Below, piece after piece: positions 10,515 through 20,129 of a DNA stretch of 64,000 bases. The notes beneath the pieces were generated by a model. The model did not search any database and had not been told where the DNA came from. It saw only the letters and a program-made list of their open reading frames with translations. Positions within the stretch are counted from its first letter, which is position 1. Every line of letters begins with the position of its first letter. The DNA lies in assembly GCA_002363385.1 (NCBI GenBank), contig DEVL01000003.1, positions 310,505 through 374,504 on the forward strand. The letters are read 5' to 3'. This DNA is from Stenotrophomonas maltophilia. GTDB lineage: Bacteria; Pseudomonadota; Gammaproteobacteria; Xanthomonadales; Xanthomonadaceae. Position numbers and translations under genes: made by a program.

Positions 10515-10536
10515 TGCCACACATGGCGTGGCACCA
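10515..10536 (-). repeat. REP-like palindrome, reverse orientation, degenerate head
   Basis: TGCCAC (10515-10520) pairs with GTGGCA (10528-10533) around a CAT-type loop, and the right-hand flank reads GTGG instead of GTAG on the minus strand. Loop and arms match the GTAG REP elements found elsewhere in the window. Confidence 0.5.
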
Positions 10537-10588
10537 CCGGGGATCGCAATGTTGGCGGTCGGCGTCGGTGGGCGCAGGGCGCGCAAGG

Positions 10589-10614
10589 GTAGAGCCAAGC
10601 CATGCCTGGCTGAA
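10589..10614 (+). repeat. GTAG-type REP element
   Basis: A GTAG head at 10589-10592 is followed by an imperfect hairpin with AGCCA (10593-10597) pairing TGGCT (10607-10611) around a CAT centre. It lies head-to-head with the degenerate copy at 10515, forming a two-element cluster. Confidence 0.6.
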
Positions 10615-10812
10615 CTGCCGACAACCTTTCCGGGATGAATGGGCGCTTCCGACGGGCTGTTCAGCCAGAAAACACGCGATATGACCCCATTCACCATTCT
10701 ATATTATTGATTTCATTGGGTTTGCTGCGCCGTTCTCAGGCTCTCGCCACTGTCATCATTTCGCGATACGTTAGCGGTGTCTTCGGTGCCAGCGTCCCAT
10801 GAACAGAACGCT

Positions 10813-10840
10813 GGAACTTCTTTCCCCTTTAGCAGTCCAA
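10813..10840 (+). promoter_or_regulatory. Sigma-E-like promoter of rpoH
   Basis: GGAACTT at 10813-10819 is a perfect match to the RpoE -35 consensus. After 16 nt comes TCCAA (10836-10840), close to the -10 consensus TCTGA/TCAAA. The predicted start is near 10846, leaving a leader of only about 10-20 nt before rpoH. In E. coli one rpoH promoter is also sigma-E-dependent, which fits. Confidence 0.6.
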
Positions 10841-10855
10841 TTCCGGGACTGCTAA
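10829..10855. promoter_or_regulatory. CIRCE-shaped palindrome over the rpoH promoter
   Basis: TTAGCAGTC-N9-GACTGCTAA is a perfect 9+9+9 inverted repeat, and the pairing extends one more base into the spacer. CIRCE, the HrcA operator, is TTAGCACTC-N9-GAGTGCTAA: the geometry is identical and each arm differs by one symmetric base. It spans the predicted -10 and start site and ends one base before the first possible ATG, so a bound repressor would block initiation. As RNA it could also hide the start codon. Confidence 0.6.
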
Positions 10856-10865
10856 GATGAGTGCT

Positions 10866-11741
<876 letters not shown>

Positions 11742-11760
11742 TGCAGTGACTGCCGTGGTT

Positions 11761-11798
11761 ACGCAAAAAGGCCCGGCTGATGCCGGGCCTTTTTGCGT
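11761..11798. terminator. Bidirectional intrinsic terminator between rpoH and purD
   Basis: A perfect 17-bp stem (11761-11777 with 11782-11798) around a TGAT loop has a GC-rich core flanked by A5 on the left and T5 on the right. It therefore works as a rho-independent terminator on both strands for the convergent genes. Confidence 0.95.
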
Positions 11799-11848
11799 TC
11801 TGGCGCTCAGAGCAGCGCTTTGATGGGGCGTGGCCCCACCGTGCCAGG

Positions 11849-13135
11849 TCAACCCTGCTCGCGCGCAATCGCCCGCCAGCCGATATCGCGGCGGTGGAAC
11901 TCATGGGCCCAGTGGATCGCACCGACGCCGGCGTAGGCGTTGCGCTGTGCCTCGCCCACCGTGCCGCCCAACGCAGCGACGCACAGCACGCGGCCGCCGG
12001 CGCTGAGCACCTGGCCCTGCGCGTCCAGCGTGGTGCCGGCATGGAACACCTTGGCCGTCGCGGCGACTGCCTCCAGGCCATGGATCACGTCGCCGGTGAT
12101 CGGGGTCTCCGGATACGGCGAGGCGGCCATCACCACGCCGAGGGACGGGCGCGGATCCCACTGCGCCTCCACGGTGTCCAGGCGCTCATCGATCGCCGCT
12201 TCGACCAGATCCACCAGATCCGACTGCAGGCGCAGCATCACCGGCTGGGTTTCCGGGTCGCCAAAGCGCACGTTGAACTCGATCACCTTCGGCGCGCCGT
12301 TGGCATCGATCATCAGGCCCGCATAGAGGAAGCCGGTGAACGGAATGCCGTCGGCGATCATGCCCTGCACGGTCGGGTTGACCACCTCGCGCATCACGCG
12401 CGCATGCACTTCGTCGGTCACCACCGGGGCCGGCGAGTACGCCCCCATGCCGCCGGTGTTCGGGCCGGTATCACCGTCGCCGACGCGCTTGTGGTCCTGC
12501 GACGTCGCCATCGGCAGTGCCGTCTTACCGTCCACCATCGAGATGAAGCTGGCTTCTTCGCCGTCCAGGAATTCTTCGATCACCACGCGTGCGCCGGCAT
12601 CGCCGAAGGCATTGCCGGAGAGCATGTCGCGCACCGCGTCCTCGGCTTCGGCCAGGGTCATCGCCACGATCACGCCCTTGCCGGCGGCCAGGCCATCGGC
12701 CTTGACCACGATCGGGGCGCCCTTGTCGCGCAGGTAGGCCAGCGCCGGCTCGACCTCGGTGTGCACCGCGTAGAACGCGGTCGGAATGTTGTGGCGGGCC
12801 AGGAAGTCCTTCGCATACGCCTTGCTGCCTTCCAGCTGGGCGGCGGCGGCGGTGGGCCCGAAGATGCGGTGCCCGGCGGCGCGGAAGCGGTCGACCACGC
12901 CGGCCACCAGCGGCACTTCCGGGCCGACCACGGTCAGGCCGATGTCTTCGGTGCCGACCAGCGCCAGCAGGCCGTCCAGATCGGTGACCTTGACGTCCAC
13001 ATTGCGGCACTTGGGCTCGGTGGCGGTGCCTGCATTGCCGGGAGCGACGATGACCTCGCGGACCTTCGCGGACTGGGCCAGCTTCCAGGCCAGGGCGTGT
13101 TCGCGGCCGCCAGCGCCAATGACCAGGATCTTCAA
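11849..13135 (-). CDS. purD: Phosphoribosylamine-glycine ligase
   Basis: This enzyme makes glycinamide ribonucleotide from phosphoribosylamine, glycine and ATP, the second step of de novo purine synthesis. The 428-residue length is normal. The N-terminus KILVIGAGGREHALAWKLAQS and the ATP-grasp block VVKADGLAAGKGV are characteristic. No ATG lies near the family's usual start; TTG at 13135 gives the expected N-terminus and is chosen, with a weak GAGAA upstream. It is the last gene of the minus-strand run from prmA, following two lipoprotein genes after a 94-bp gap. Confidence 0.95.
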   Translation of the reverse strand: MKILVIGAGGREHALAWKLAQSAKVREVIVAPGNAGTATEPKCRNVDVKVTDLDGLLALVGTEDIGLTVVGPEVPLVAGVVDRFRAAGHRIFGPTAAAAQLEGSKAYAKDFLARHNIPTAFYAVHTEVEPALAYLRDKGAPIVVKADGLAAGKGVIVAMTLAEAEDAVRDMLSGNAFGDAGARVVIEEFLDGEEASFISMVDGKTALPMATSQDHKRVGDGDTGPNTGGMGAYSPAPVVTDEVHARVMREVVNPTVQGMIADGIPFTGFLYAGLMIDANGAPKVIEFNVRFGDPETQPVMLRLQSDLVDLVEAAIDERLDTVEAQWDPRPSLGVVMAASPYPETPITGDVIHGLEAVAATAKVFHAGTTLDAQGQVLSAGGRVLCVAALGGTVGEAQRNAYAGVGAIHWAHEFHRRDIGWRAIAREQG

Positions 13136-13229
13136 TGCAGTTCTCGCGTAAGAGGGCAGGAACGTGATTTTACGCGGTGCGGGCGGCGGGCGCATTCGGT
13201 CGGTCGGTTGCGGTGGCAACCCCACGGCC

Positions 13230-14141
13230 TCAGCGGTCGGCGCAGCCGTCGCGCTGCAGGTCATCCGGTACCGGATACGCGCGCTGCCGGGCATCGAAGA
13301 TGAGGTGGTAGTACTCGCTCGCCGGGCCCGTGCAGTCGTGGCCGCTGGCACGCACCGTCAACGGCCAGTAGCCATCCACGACGTTGCTGTCGCCTACGGT
13401 CGTGCTGAAGTCGACCGCGAACACGCCCTCGCCGCAGTCGGCCGGTTTGCCGTCACAGCCGTGCAGGGCGAGATTGTCGAGGTGGTCGCGGTACTGGGCG
13501 ACATCGCGCAGGCGGTCGTTGTGAAGGGCGACGTAGCTGCGCCAGATGCGCCGATGGCCCCGCCGGTGCTCCTCGTGGGTGATCTGGAAGGCATGGCGTT
13601 GCGGGCCGAGCTGCGCGATCTGGACCGTGCCGGGCGCGCCGTGGCGGCCGTAGGGGCGCTGCAGGCGCTGGGCGATGACCAGCAGCGGATCGTTGGCCAG
13701 CTGCTGGGCAAGCGCGCCGCCGTGACTGGCCTCAACGTTGTCCTTGCCCAGGCGCAGCACATACAGGTCGACCCGCCCGGGTTCGACAGTGGCGGCGTCA
13801 TCAAGAGTCTGGCACACCGCCAGCAGGGTCTGCTCGCTACCGTCGGTAGTGACCGTGTCACGCGCGCACACGCGGCGGGTGACCGCACGCAGCGCCTCGA
13901 CCTCGGTGTCCTCCCAGTCGCCCTTCCATGGTGCATCGAGCAGAGCGGTGTCGCCGTAGCGCTTGCGCAGAAAGGCCAGCAGGCGCTGGTTGGCATCGCC
14001 CCGGACGTAGATCATGTCCTCCACCAGCGCCGTGGTTCTGAGCACCCGGCGGGGTGTGTCTGGATCGGGCGCTGCAGGTGTGCGATCACAGCCGGCCAGC
14101 AGCGCGAGCGCCACACCTGCCAGTGCCCATGAACGGATCAC
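13230..14141 (-). CDS. Lipoprotein of unknown function, paralogue of the next gene upstream
   Basis: The 303-residue product has a signal peptide with lipobox (LALLAGC). Start GTG 14141 overlaps the upstream stop as GTGA, with GGGAAGG 6 nt before it; a longer reading from GTG 14147 is possible. It is paralogous to its neighbour: both share RLLAFLxxRYG, a Trp/Gly strand (WKGDW vs WRGSW), LLAVC and a G-x-VQI segment. Further Cys (VCARD, AVCQT, GCDGKPADC) suggest disulfides. No function is recognised. Its position within the purine operon is probably regulatory convenience rather than a pathway role. Confidence 0.8.
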   Translation of the reverse strand: MIRSWALAGVALALLAGCDRTPAAPDPDTPRRVLRTTALVEDMIYVRGDANQRLLAFLRKRYGDTALLDAPWKGDWEDTEVEALRAVTRRVCARDTVTTDGSEQTLLAVCQTLDDAATVEPGRVDLYVLRLGKDNVEASHGGALAQQLANDPLLVIAQRLQRPYGRHGAPGTVQIAQLGPQRHAFQITHEEHRRGHRRIWRSYVALHNDRLRDVAQYRDHLDNLALHGCDGKPADCGEGVFAVDFSTTVGDSNVVDGYWPLTVRASGHDCTGPASEYYHLIFDARQRAYPVPDDLQRDGCADR

Positions 14142-15016
14142 TCGCACCCTTCCCGCTGAAGCGCGTCGGGAAACGCATACGTCCACGTTTTCGGGTCCAG
14201 GGTGAAGCGATGTTCGCGCTGGACCGGCTTCCCGCCACACCCCAGGCCGGTCTCTTCAATCATCAGCGGCCATTGCCGCGCCGCCGGATCGCGGCTGTCG
14301 AAGCGCAGCGTGAAATCGAGGTTGAACAGCCGCGCCTGGCAATCGGGTTCGGCGTCGGCATCGTCGCAGTCGTAGGCTGCGTTGTTGTCGATATGGCTGC
14401 GCACGCCACCGGCTTCCACCAGCCCGTTCGGGCCAGGCAGCACCAGCGTCTGCGTGATCAGCGAATAGCCCTGGCCGAACCAGCCATGCTCGATGCGGAA
14501 ACCGTAGAAGTCGCTGCCGGCGCGCAGGATCTGCACCGTGCCGGGTTCACCCTGGCTGCCGAAGTTCTGCCCGGTCAGTTCAGCGGCCACGACAAAGCGG
14601 TCCACCTCGGGGCGCAGCACGAAGAAGTCGATCGCGCCCGGGTCCGGGTGGGCATTCTCGAGGGGGGAGCCGCAGACGGCCAACAGCTGCTGCCAACTGT
14701 CGCCGGTCACCACCGGTTGCTCGGCACACACATGCCAATCGGTGAGGCGGGTATCGCCGTCCTGGGGCCAACTGCCACGCCATGTTCCTGAGAGCCTGAC
14801 GGCCTTGCCGTAGCGCTCGGTCAGGAAGGCCAGCAGGCGCTCCGTGCGGCTGACGTGGGCAAGCGGGGCGGCCTTCGCCGCGGCTGCATCGGGCACGGCC
14901 CGCGGCGCTGCCGGTGCACTGGCCGGCGTACAGCCAGCCAACCCTGCAGCGGTGGCGATCACCGCCGCTGCGAGGGCAGTGCGTTGCCGTGGCGACATCC
15001 GTGTCGATCCAGGCAT
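14138..15016 (-). CDS. Lipoprotein of unknown function in the pur operon
   Basis: The 292-residue lipoprotein has a lipobox (ATAAGLAGC). Start ATG 15016 is fused to the purH stop as TGATG, so it is translationally coupled to purH; an internal ATG at 14998 is an alternative. The mature part resembles the adjacent gene product (RLLAFLTERYGKA, WRGSW, QQLLAVCGSP, PGTVQI), so the pair arose by tandem duplication. Paired Cys such as YDCDDADAEPDC suggest an oxidised periplasmic fold. The function is unknown. Confidence 0.8.
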   Translation of the reverse strand: MPGSTRMSPRQRTALAAAVIATAAGLAGCTPASAPAAPRAVPDAAAAKAAPLAHVSRTERLLAFLTERYGKAVRLSGTWRGSWPQDGDTRLTDWHVCAEQPVVTGDSWQQLLAVCGSPLENAHPDPGAIDFFVLRPEVDRFVVAAELTGQNFGSQGEPGTVQILRAGSDFYGFRIEHGWFGQGYSLITQTLVLPGPNGLVEAGGVRSHIDNNAAYDCDDADAEPDCQARLFNLDFTLRFDSRDPAARQWPLMIEETGLGCGGKPVQREHRFTLDPKTWTYAFPDALQREGCE

Positions 15017-16599
15017 CAGTGGCGGAAGTGCCGCACGCCGGTGAACACCATCGCCAGGCCATGCTCGTCGGCGGCGGCGATCACTTCGTTGTCGCGCATC
15101 GAGCCACCCGGCTGGATCACCGCCTTGATGCCGGCCGCCGCAGCGGCATCGATGCCGTCGCGGAACGGGAAGAACGCATCGGAGGCCATCACCGAGCCTT
15201 CCACCACCAGGTTCGCATCGGCAGCCTTGATGCCGGCGATGCGCGCCGAGTACACGCGGCTCATCTGGCCAGCACCGACACCGATGGTACGGTTGTCCTT
15301 GGCGTAGACGATGGCATTGGATTTGACGAACTTGGCGACCTTCCACGCGAACAGCAGATCGGCGAACTGCTTGTCGGTCGGCGCCAGCTTGCTCACCACG
15401 GTCAGTTCGTCGCGGCTCATGCCACGGTTGTCGGCGCTCTGCATCAGCAGGCCAGAACCAATCCGCTTGGTGTCGTAGTTGTTGAGGCCCTGTCCGTGCG
15501 GAATGCGCAGCACGCGCACGTTGGCCTTCTTCTGCGCGTATTCCAGCGCAGCCGGCTCGTAGTCCGGGGCAATCAATACTTCCACGAACTGGCGGTCCAG
15601 GATCACCTTGGCGGTGGCGGCATCCAGCGGCTGGTTGAAGGCGATGATGCCGCCGAAGGCGCTGGTCGGGTCGGTCGCGTAGGCCAGCTCGTAGGCATCA
15701 CCGTTACCGGCGCCCACGGCCACGCCGCACGGGTTGGCGTGCTTGACGATCACGCAGGCCGGCACGTCGAACTGACGCACGCATTCCCACGCGGCATCGG
15801 CGTCGGCCAGGTTGTTGTAGCTCAGTTCCTTGCCCTGCAGCTGCTGGAACGTGGCCAGCGTGCCCGGCACCGGGTACAGGTCGCGGTAGAACGCGCCGCT
15901 CTGGTGCGGGTTCTCGCCGTAGCGCAGGTCCATCACCTTCACGAAGCTGGAATTCATCTGCGCCGGGAATTCGGTGCGCACCGGCACCGCGGTGTCGGTG
16001 GTGGTCACGGCAGAGAGGTAATTGCTGATCGCCGCATCGTACTGGGCCACGCGGTTGAACGCGGCCACCGAGAAGGCGAAGCGCTTGGCGGCCGAGAGCT
16101 TGCCGTCATGGGCGTCCAGTTCGGCGAGCAGTTCGTCGTACTGCGACGGATCGGTCGCCACGGCCACGCGGGCGAAGTTCTTCGCCGCCGAACGCAGCAT
16201 CGCCGGGCCACCGATGTCGATGTTCTCCACGGCGTCTTCCAGGGTGCAGTCTGCCTTGGCGGTCACTGACTCGAACGGATACAGGTTCAGCACCAGCAGA
16301 TCGATCGCGCCGATGCCGTGCTCGGCCATCACTGCGTCATCCAGCCCCGCGCGGCCGAGCAGGCCACCGTGCACCATCGGGTGCAGGGTCTTGACCCGGC
16401 CGTCCATCATTTCCGGGAAGCCGGTGACGTCGGCCACGTCCTTCACTGCCAGGCCGGCCTCACGGATCGCCTTGGCGGTACCGCCGGTGGAGAGCAGCTC
16501 CACGTTGCGCGCCGCCAGGGCGCGGGCCAGGTCGATCAGACCGGTTTTGTCGGAAACAGACAGCAGGGCCCGGCGCACGGGCAGCAGATCGGAACTCAT
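15016..16599 (-). CDS. purH: Bifunctional AICAR transformylase/IMP cyclohydrolase
   Basis: This enzyme catalyses the last two steps of IMP synthesis. The 527-residue length matches the family. The N-terminal cyclohydrolase (MGS-like) domain shows ALLSVSDKTGLIDLARAL and STGGTAKAIREAG; the transformylase part shows DLRYGENPHQSGAFY, VIVKHANPCGVAVG and the C-terminal GGSMRDNEVIAAADEHGLAM. The gene lies between fis (140 bp upstream) and the two lipoproteins, the first of which shares its stop codon. Confidence 0.97.
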   Translation of the reverse strand: MSSDLLPVRRALLSVSDKTGLIDLARALAARNVELLSTGGTAKAIREAGLAVKDVADVTGFPEMMDGRVKTLHPMVHGGLLGRAGLDDAVMAEHGIGAIDLLVLNLYPFESVTAKADCTLEDAVENIDIGGPAMLRSAAKNFARVAVATDPSQYDELLAELDAHDGKLSAAKRFAFSVAAFNRVAQYDAAISNYLSAVTTTDTAVPVRTEFPAQMNSSFVKVMDLRYGENPHQSGAFYRDLYPVPGTLATFQQLQGKELSYNNLADADAAWECVRQFDVPACVIVKHANPCGVAVGAGNGDAYELAYATDPTSAFGGIIAFNQPLDAATAKVILDRQFVEVLIAPDYEPAALEYAQKKANVRVLRIPHGQGLNNYDTKRIGSGLLMQSADNRGMSRDELTVVSKLAPTDKQFADLLFAWKVAKFVKSNAIVYAKDNRTIGVGAGQMSRVYSARIAGIKAADANLVVEGSVMASDAFFPFRDGIDAAAAAGIKAVIQPGGSMRDNEVIAAADEHGLAMVFTGVRHFRH

Positions 16600-16738
16600 G
16601 GGGGCAGGAGATCGAAGCGGAGCGGGGCCATATTGTAGGCCAGTGGCGCGGGCATGGCCCCAGAAACGTCAAAGGCCGGTACCGAGCGCTGCTCGATCCG
16701 GCCTTGTTCCGCTGGCGCGACGCAGGCGCCCACCGGCA

Positions 16739-17014
16739 TCAGGTCGCGATGCCGTATTCCTTGAGCTTCTTGCGCAGGGTGGCGCGGTGGATGCCCAGCA
16801 TCGCCGCGGCGCGACTCTGGTTGCCTTCGCAGTGGTTCAGCACTTCCACGAACAGCGGGATTTCCATTTCGCGCAGCACGATCTCGTAGACATCGTCCGC
16901 ATCGCAGCCATCCAGGTCCCGCAGGTAGCGCCGGACCGACTGGGCCACGTGTTCGCGCAGGGGTGGCTTGGGCGCGCCACGACTGTTGTCAGGACGAGAA
17001 AGGACAGCGTTCAA
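16739..17014 (-). CDS. fis: Fis-family DNA-binding protein
   Basis: The product is a small nucleoid-associated transcription factor of 91 residues. The C-terminal Fis helix-turn-helix is clear (LNHCEGNQSRAAAMLGIHRATLRKKLKEYGI). TTG 17014 (LNAVLSRPD) is chosen because it gives the usual 90-98 residue length and has GGGAA before it; an in-frame start at 17047 would add 11 residues. In enterobacteria fis follows dusB, whereas here it sits between a DUF3426 gene and purH. Confidence 0.9.
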   Translation of the reverse strand: MNAVLSRPDNSRGAPKPPLREHVAQSVRRYLRDLDGCDADDVYEIVLREMEIPLFVEVLNHCEGNQSRAAAMLGIHRATLRKKLKEYGIAT

Positions 17015-17128
17015 GGAGTTTCCCGGTGCAAGAGCCGGGCCGGACAACAGCCCACGGCGGAAGGGTGATGGGACCAGTCTAGCGCGTGCGTCGGCTGCCT
17101 GCCACGCTCCGGCCGACCCGGCGACACC

Positions 17129-18028
17129 TCAGAGGAACTCAAAGGTGAATGCGACGGTAGACGCTGCGGGCTCGCGCACGCGGAAGGCAATCTGTGCGCT
17201 CTGGCCGGGTTCCAGCGTGGCTGCCGGGTCTGTTGTGCGATCCAGATAGTCGGCCGGCGCGAACACATTGGTGCCGATCACGCGGCCATCGGCATCGGAC
17301 AGTGACAGCCGCAGCGACGGCCACGCCTGGGCCCAGCGGGCATCGTTGCGGATGCTCGCCTGCACCTGCAGCGCGCCGGCCTGGCCCGGAACGGGACGCA
17401 CATCGCGGCTGAGCATGCTGAACGCCGCCGGCTCGCGCCAGGCTGGCAGTGAACAGCGCAGCACGCTGCACAACCCGGCGATCCACGGGCGCGTGCCCGC
17501 ATCGGCAGCGAGCCGGGCGCGGTCGGCTACGGCAATCTGGACCAGCAGCACGGCGGCCAGCCCGGCGACCATTCCCCACTGCCAGCGCGGCGTGCGCAGG
17601 CGCGCACCGGGCAGGCGCAGGAAGCTCGGTGTGGTGATCGCCTCCGCTGGCGGCAGGGCCGCGGTGGCGCTGCCGCGTGCGGCCTCAGTGAGGCCGTCCG
17701 CATCTTCCAGGGGCGCTATCGATGGCGCTGCGGTGTCAGCGGGCGACGTGGCCGCTGACCCAGCGTCGGCAATCGGCGTGCGTTCGGATGGAGGGGGCAG
17801 GTCGAGTTCGAACGCCGGTACCGTGCGCTGCGGCGCGTGCACCGGTTGTGCATCGATCACCTGTTCCACCGCCAACGGCGCGATGCCATCGTCCACGGGC
17901 GACGTCGGCAACGCCTCCGCCTCGTCGTGGGACAGCGAAGACGGCTCAGTCGGATCGGCCGGCGCCTCCGGCGACGGACGCAGGAACGTGGCGATCGGGC
18001 GTCGCGGCGGCATCGGAGGCTCGGACAT
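17129..18028 (-). CDS. DUF3426 membrane protein
   Basis: The 299-residue product has a long Pro/Ala-rich acidic N-terminal region (residues 1-150) of low complexity, one transmembrane helix (MVAGLAAVLLVQIAVA, about 170-190), and a C-terminal DUF3426-type beta domain (DVRPVPGQAGALQVQASIRNDA..QAWPSLRLSL, QIAFRV). Many family members start with a CxxC zinc ribbon, which is absent here because prmA ends only 30 bp upstream. ATG 18028 is chosen over GTG 18034. The function is unknown; the position between prmA and fis appears usual for the family of organisms. Confidence 0.8.
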   Translation of the reverse strand: MSEPPMPPRRPIATFLRPSPEAPADPTEPSSLSHDEAEALPTSPVDDGIAPLAVEQVIDAQPVHAPQRTVPAFELDLPPPSERTPIADAGSAATSPADTAAPSIAPLEDADGLTEAARGSATAALPPAEAITTPSFLRLPGARLRTPRWQWGMVAGLAAVLLVQIAVADRARLAADAGTRPWIAGLCSVLRCSLPAWREPAAFSMLSRDVRPVPGQAGALQVQASIRNDARWAQAWPSLRLSLSDADGRVIGTNVFAPADYLDRTTDPAATLEPGQSAQIAFRVREPAASTVAFTFEFL

Positions 18029-18058
18029 GGGCACGGGACCGGGCAGGAGACGGGCTAT

Positions 18059-18979
18059 TCAAGCACGGCGGACGCCGGTGATGCGCATCCAATCGCCGTC
18101 CTGCGCCACCGCCAGCTGTTCAAAGGCCGGGGCATAGCGCTCCAGCAGTTCGCCTTCCTGCCCATGCAGGATGCCCGACAGCGCGATGCGGCCGCCCGGT
18201 GCCACGCGTGCGGCCAGCACATCGGCCAGTGCATCCAGCGCGGAGGCCAGAATGTTCGCCACCACGACCGGATAGGTTGCCTGCGGCTCATCGTCCGGCA
18301 GGTAGACCTGCACGCGGTCCTGCAGGCCATTGCGCTCGGCGTTGTCGCCGGTGGCGATCACCGCCTGCGGGTCGTTGTCCACGCCGACCGCGCGGGCAGC
18401 GCCCAGCTTCAGCGCCGCCAGGGCCAGGATGCCCGAGCCGCAGCCGAAATCGAGCACGGTGTTCCCGGCCAGTGCGCCTTCGGTGGCCAGGCCGTCCAGC
18501 CAGCGCAGGCACAGCGCGGTGGTCGGGTGGGTACCGGAGCCGAATGCCAAGCCCGGGTCCAGGCGGACCACGGCGGCATCCTCGGCCTGTGCGGCCTCTG
18601 GAAGCTCATGGTTCCACGGCACGATCCAGGTGCGGTCACCGAAAGCCATCGGCTGGAACTGGTCGATCCAGGCGCGTTCCCAGTCTTCATCGGCCACGGC
18701 GCGGAAGCTGGCATTGGCCCAGTCCAGGCCCGGGTCGAAGGCGTCCAGTGCAGCCAGCAGGGCCAGCGCGTTGGTGTCGCCCGGGAACAGCGCGGTCAGC
18801 ACCAGATCGTTCCACAACGGGGTCTCGCCCACGCCCGGCTCCAGGATCGCGCGTTCGTTGCTGGTGTCGGCATCGGCATCGAGCAGGGTCACCGCCAGCG
18901 CGCCCACGTCGTCCAGCGCATTCTCATAGCGCGGCTGGGTGGCTTCGGTGCAGTGCAGGGTGAGTTCCAGGAAGGGCAT
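18059..18979 (-). CDS. prmA: Ribosomal protein L11 methyltransferase
   Basis: This SAM-dependent enzyme trimethylates ribosomal protein L11. The 306-residue product starts at ATG 18979 (MPFLELTLHC), the family's usual N-terminus. Motifs are the L11-recognition domain (residues 1-90), GLAFGSGTHPTTALCLRWLD, the SAM-binding VLDFGCGSGILALAALKLGA, and NILASAL in place of the classic NPP-type motif. It is the first gene of the run leading to purD. Confidence 0.95.
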   Translation of the reverse strand: MPFLELTLHCTEATQPRYENALDDVGALAVTLLDADADTSNERAILEPGVGETPLWNDLVLTALFPGDTNALALLAALDAFDPGLDWANASFRAVADEDWERAWIDQFQPMAFGDRTWIVPWNHELPEAAQAEDAAVVRLDPGLAFGSGTHPTTALCLRWLDGLATEGALAGNTVLDFGCGSGILALAALKLGAARAVGVDNDPQAVIATGDNAERNGLQDRVQVYLPDDEPQATYPVVVANILASALDALADVLAARVAPGGRIALSGILHGQEGELLERYAPAFEQLAVAQDGDWMRITGVRRA

Positions 18980-19166
18980 GGGGGCAGGGACCGGCGGAAA
19001 ACCGTGCATGTTAGACCAGTGCGGGCCGATGGTCCCGGCGCCGGGCAGGTGCGGGCGTCTCGTTGACCGGTAAGATCGGCCGGACAGCCGGTTCAGACAC
19101 CACTGCGGCCGCTTGCTAAACTTGGATTTCTGCTGTCCATCACCGACAGCCTGTGAACCTTCGCCC

Positions 19167-20129
19167 ATGGCGCTCGTGCCGACCCTGAAAACCTGGTTGC
19201 TGGTCGTACCGGCCCTGGCGTTGCTGGGGGTGGTGGGCTATCGCGCGGGCGATCGGGTATTGCACGCCGATCAGGCCGCTGCGCACATGGATGAGCCGCC
19301 GGCCGGCAATGCGCCGACGGCGGTCCCGGCCGAAGCGCGGCAACTGGCCCGCCGCCTGCTCGGCAGCGAGCGCGGCACCGCGGTGGCATCCGGCCTGCCA
19401 CTGGACCTGCGCGCCGATATCGAAGGCGATACCGATCTGTTCGCCTATGCACAACGCCTGCAACTGCAGGCCGCCAATGGCAACGCCGAGGCCGGGTGGA
19501 TGGTCAGCCGCGTCTACGACTATTGCGCCATGTATGCGATGGACCCGGGCGGCTACCAGCTGGACAACACGCTGTTGACCGGGCTGGGCATGAATGCGTC
19601 GGCACCGATGGTCGCCGCGCGCGAACGCGTCTCGCGCCGTTGCGCAGGGTTTGTCAGCAGCGACAACCTGGGCCGGCCGTTGATCCTGGCGCAGCGGCTG
19701 CAGTCGGCCAAGGCCGGCAACCTCGCCGCCGAGGCCTCGCTGTTCGCTGAAGGTCATCCGCTGGAAACCGCGCCCGCCTATCGTCGCGGGCTGGTCGAGC
19801 GGGTGATGGACTCGCGTGATCCGGAAGCCTTCATGGCACTGGCGCCGGGCATGGGCCAACGTGCCAGCGGCGACAACGCGATGAGCGGCCTGGTCGCCGG
19901 CGATCAGTTCAGCGAACTGGCGTGGCGGCTGGCAGCGTGCGAGCTGGGCATGGCCTGCGGGCCGGACAGCGTGCTGATGAACAATTTCTGCGCGAACGGA
20001 GGGATCTGTTCGCAGGACGGTGGGCAGGACTTTGCCACTTTTGTGTATGACGCCGCGGTATCGCGGCAAGGTGCGGGGAAAATGAGCGTGTTGGTCGAAG
20101 AGCTGGTCAAGCAGAGGAAAGGGCGATGA
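19167..20129 (+). CDS. Membrane-anchored protein of unknown function
   Basis: The 320-residue product starts MALVPTLKTWLLVVPALALLGVVGYRAG, an uncleaved anchor or signal sequence, followed by an alpha-helical periplasmic region. Conserved-looking features are YAQRLQLQAANGNAEAGWMVSRVYDYC, which resembles a Sel1-like helical repeat, and a Cys cluster near the C-terminus (ACELGMACG, NNFCANGGICS). It overlaps the next gene by ATGA, so the two are coupled. No characterised relative is recalled, and function should not be assumed. Confidence 0.75.
   Translation: MALVPTLKTWLLVVPALALLGVVGYRAGDRVLHADQAAAHMDEPPAGNAPTAVPAEARQLARRLLGSERGTAVASGLPLDLRADIEGDTDLFAYAQRLQLQAANGNAEAGWMVSRVYDYCAMYAMDPGGYQLDNTLLTGLGMNASAPMVAARERVSRRCAGFVSSDNLGRPLILAQRLQSAKAGNLAAEASLFAEGHPLETAPAYRRGLVERVMDSRDPEAFMALAPGMGQRASGDNAMSGLVAGDQFSELAWRLAACELGMACGPDSVLMNNFCANGGICSQDGGQDFATFVYDAAVSRQGAGKMSVLVEELVKQRKGR

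Larger units (their letters stand above)
10498..10856. other. Intergenic region between the barrel gene and rpoH
   Basis: This 359-bp stretch has no convincing ORF. It holds two short REP-like palindromes (10515-10533 and 10589-10614), an AT-rich block around 10700-10716 that may carry another rpoH promoter, and at its right end the sigma-E-like promoter and palindrome listed separately. No terminator with a T-run was seen for the upstream operon. Confidence 0.6.

Noticed and set aside
7801..10524. Open frame of about 900 codons on the minus strand
   Set aside because: Antisense of the beta-barrel gene, with no start site support and no recognisable domain.
13136..13351. N-terminal extension of purD
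   Set aside because: The extension has no similarity to the family and overlaps the space before the lipoprotein gene; TTG 13135 gives the standard N-terminus.
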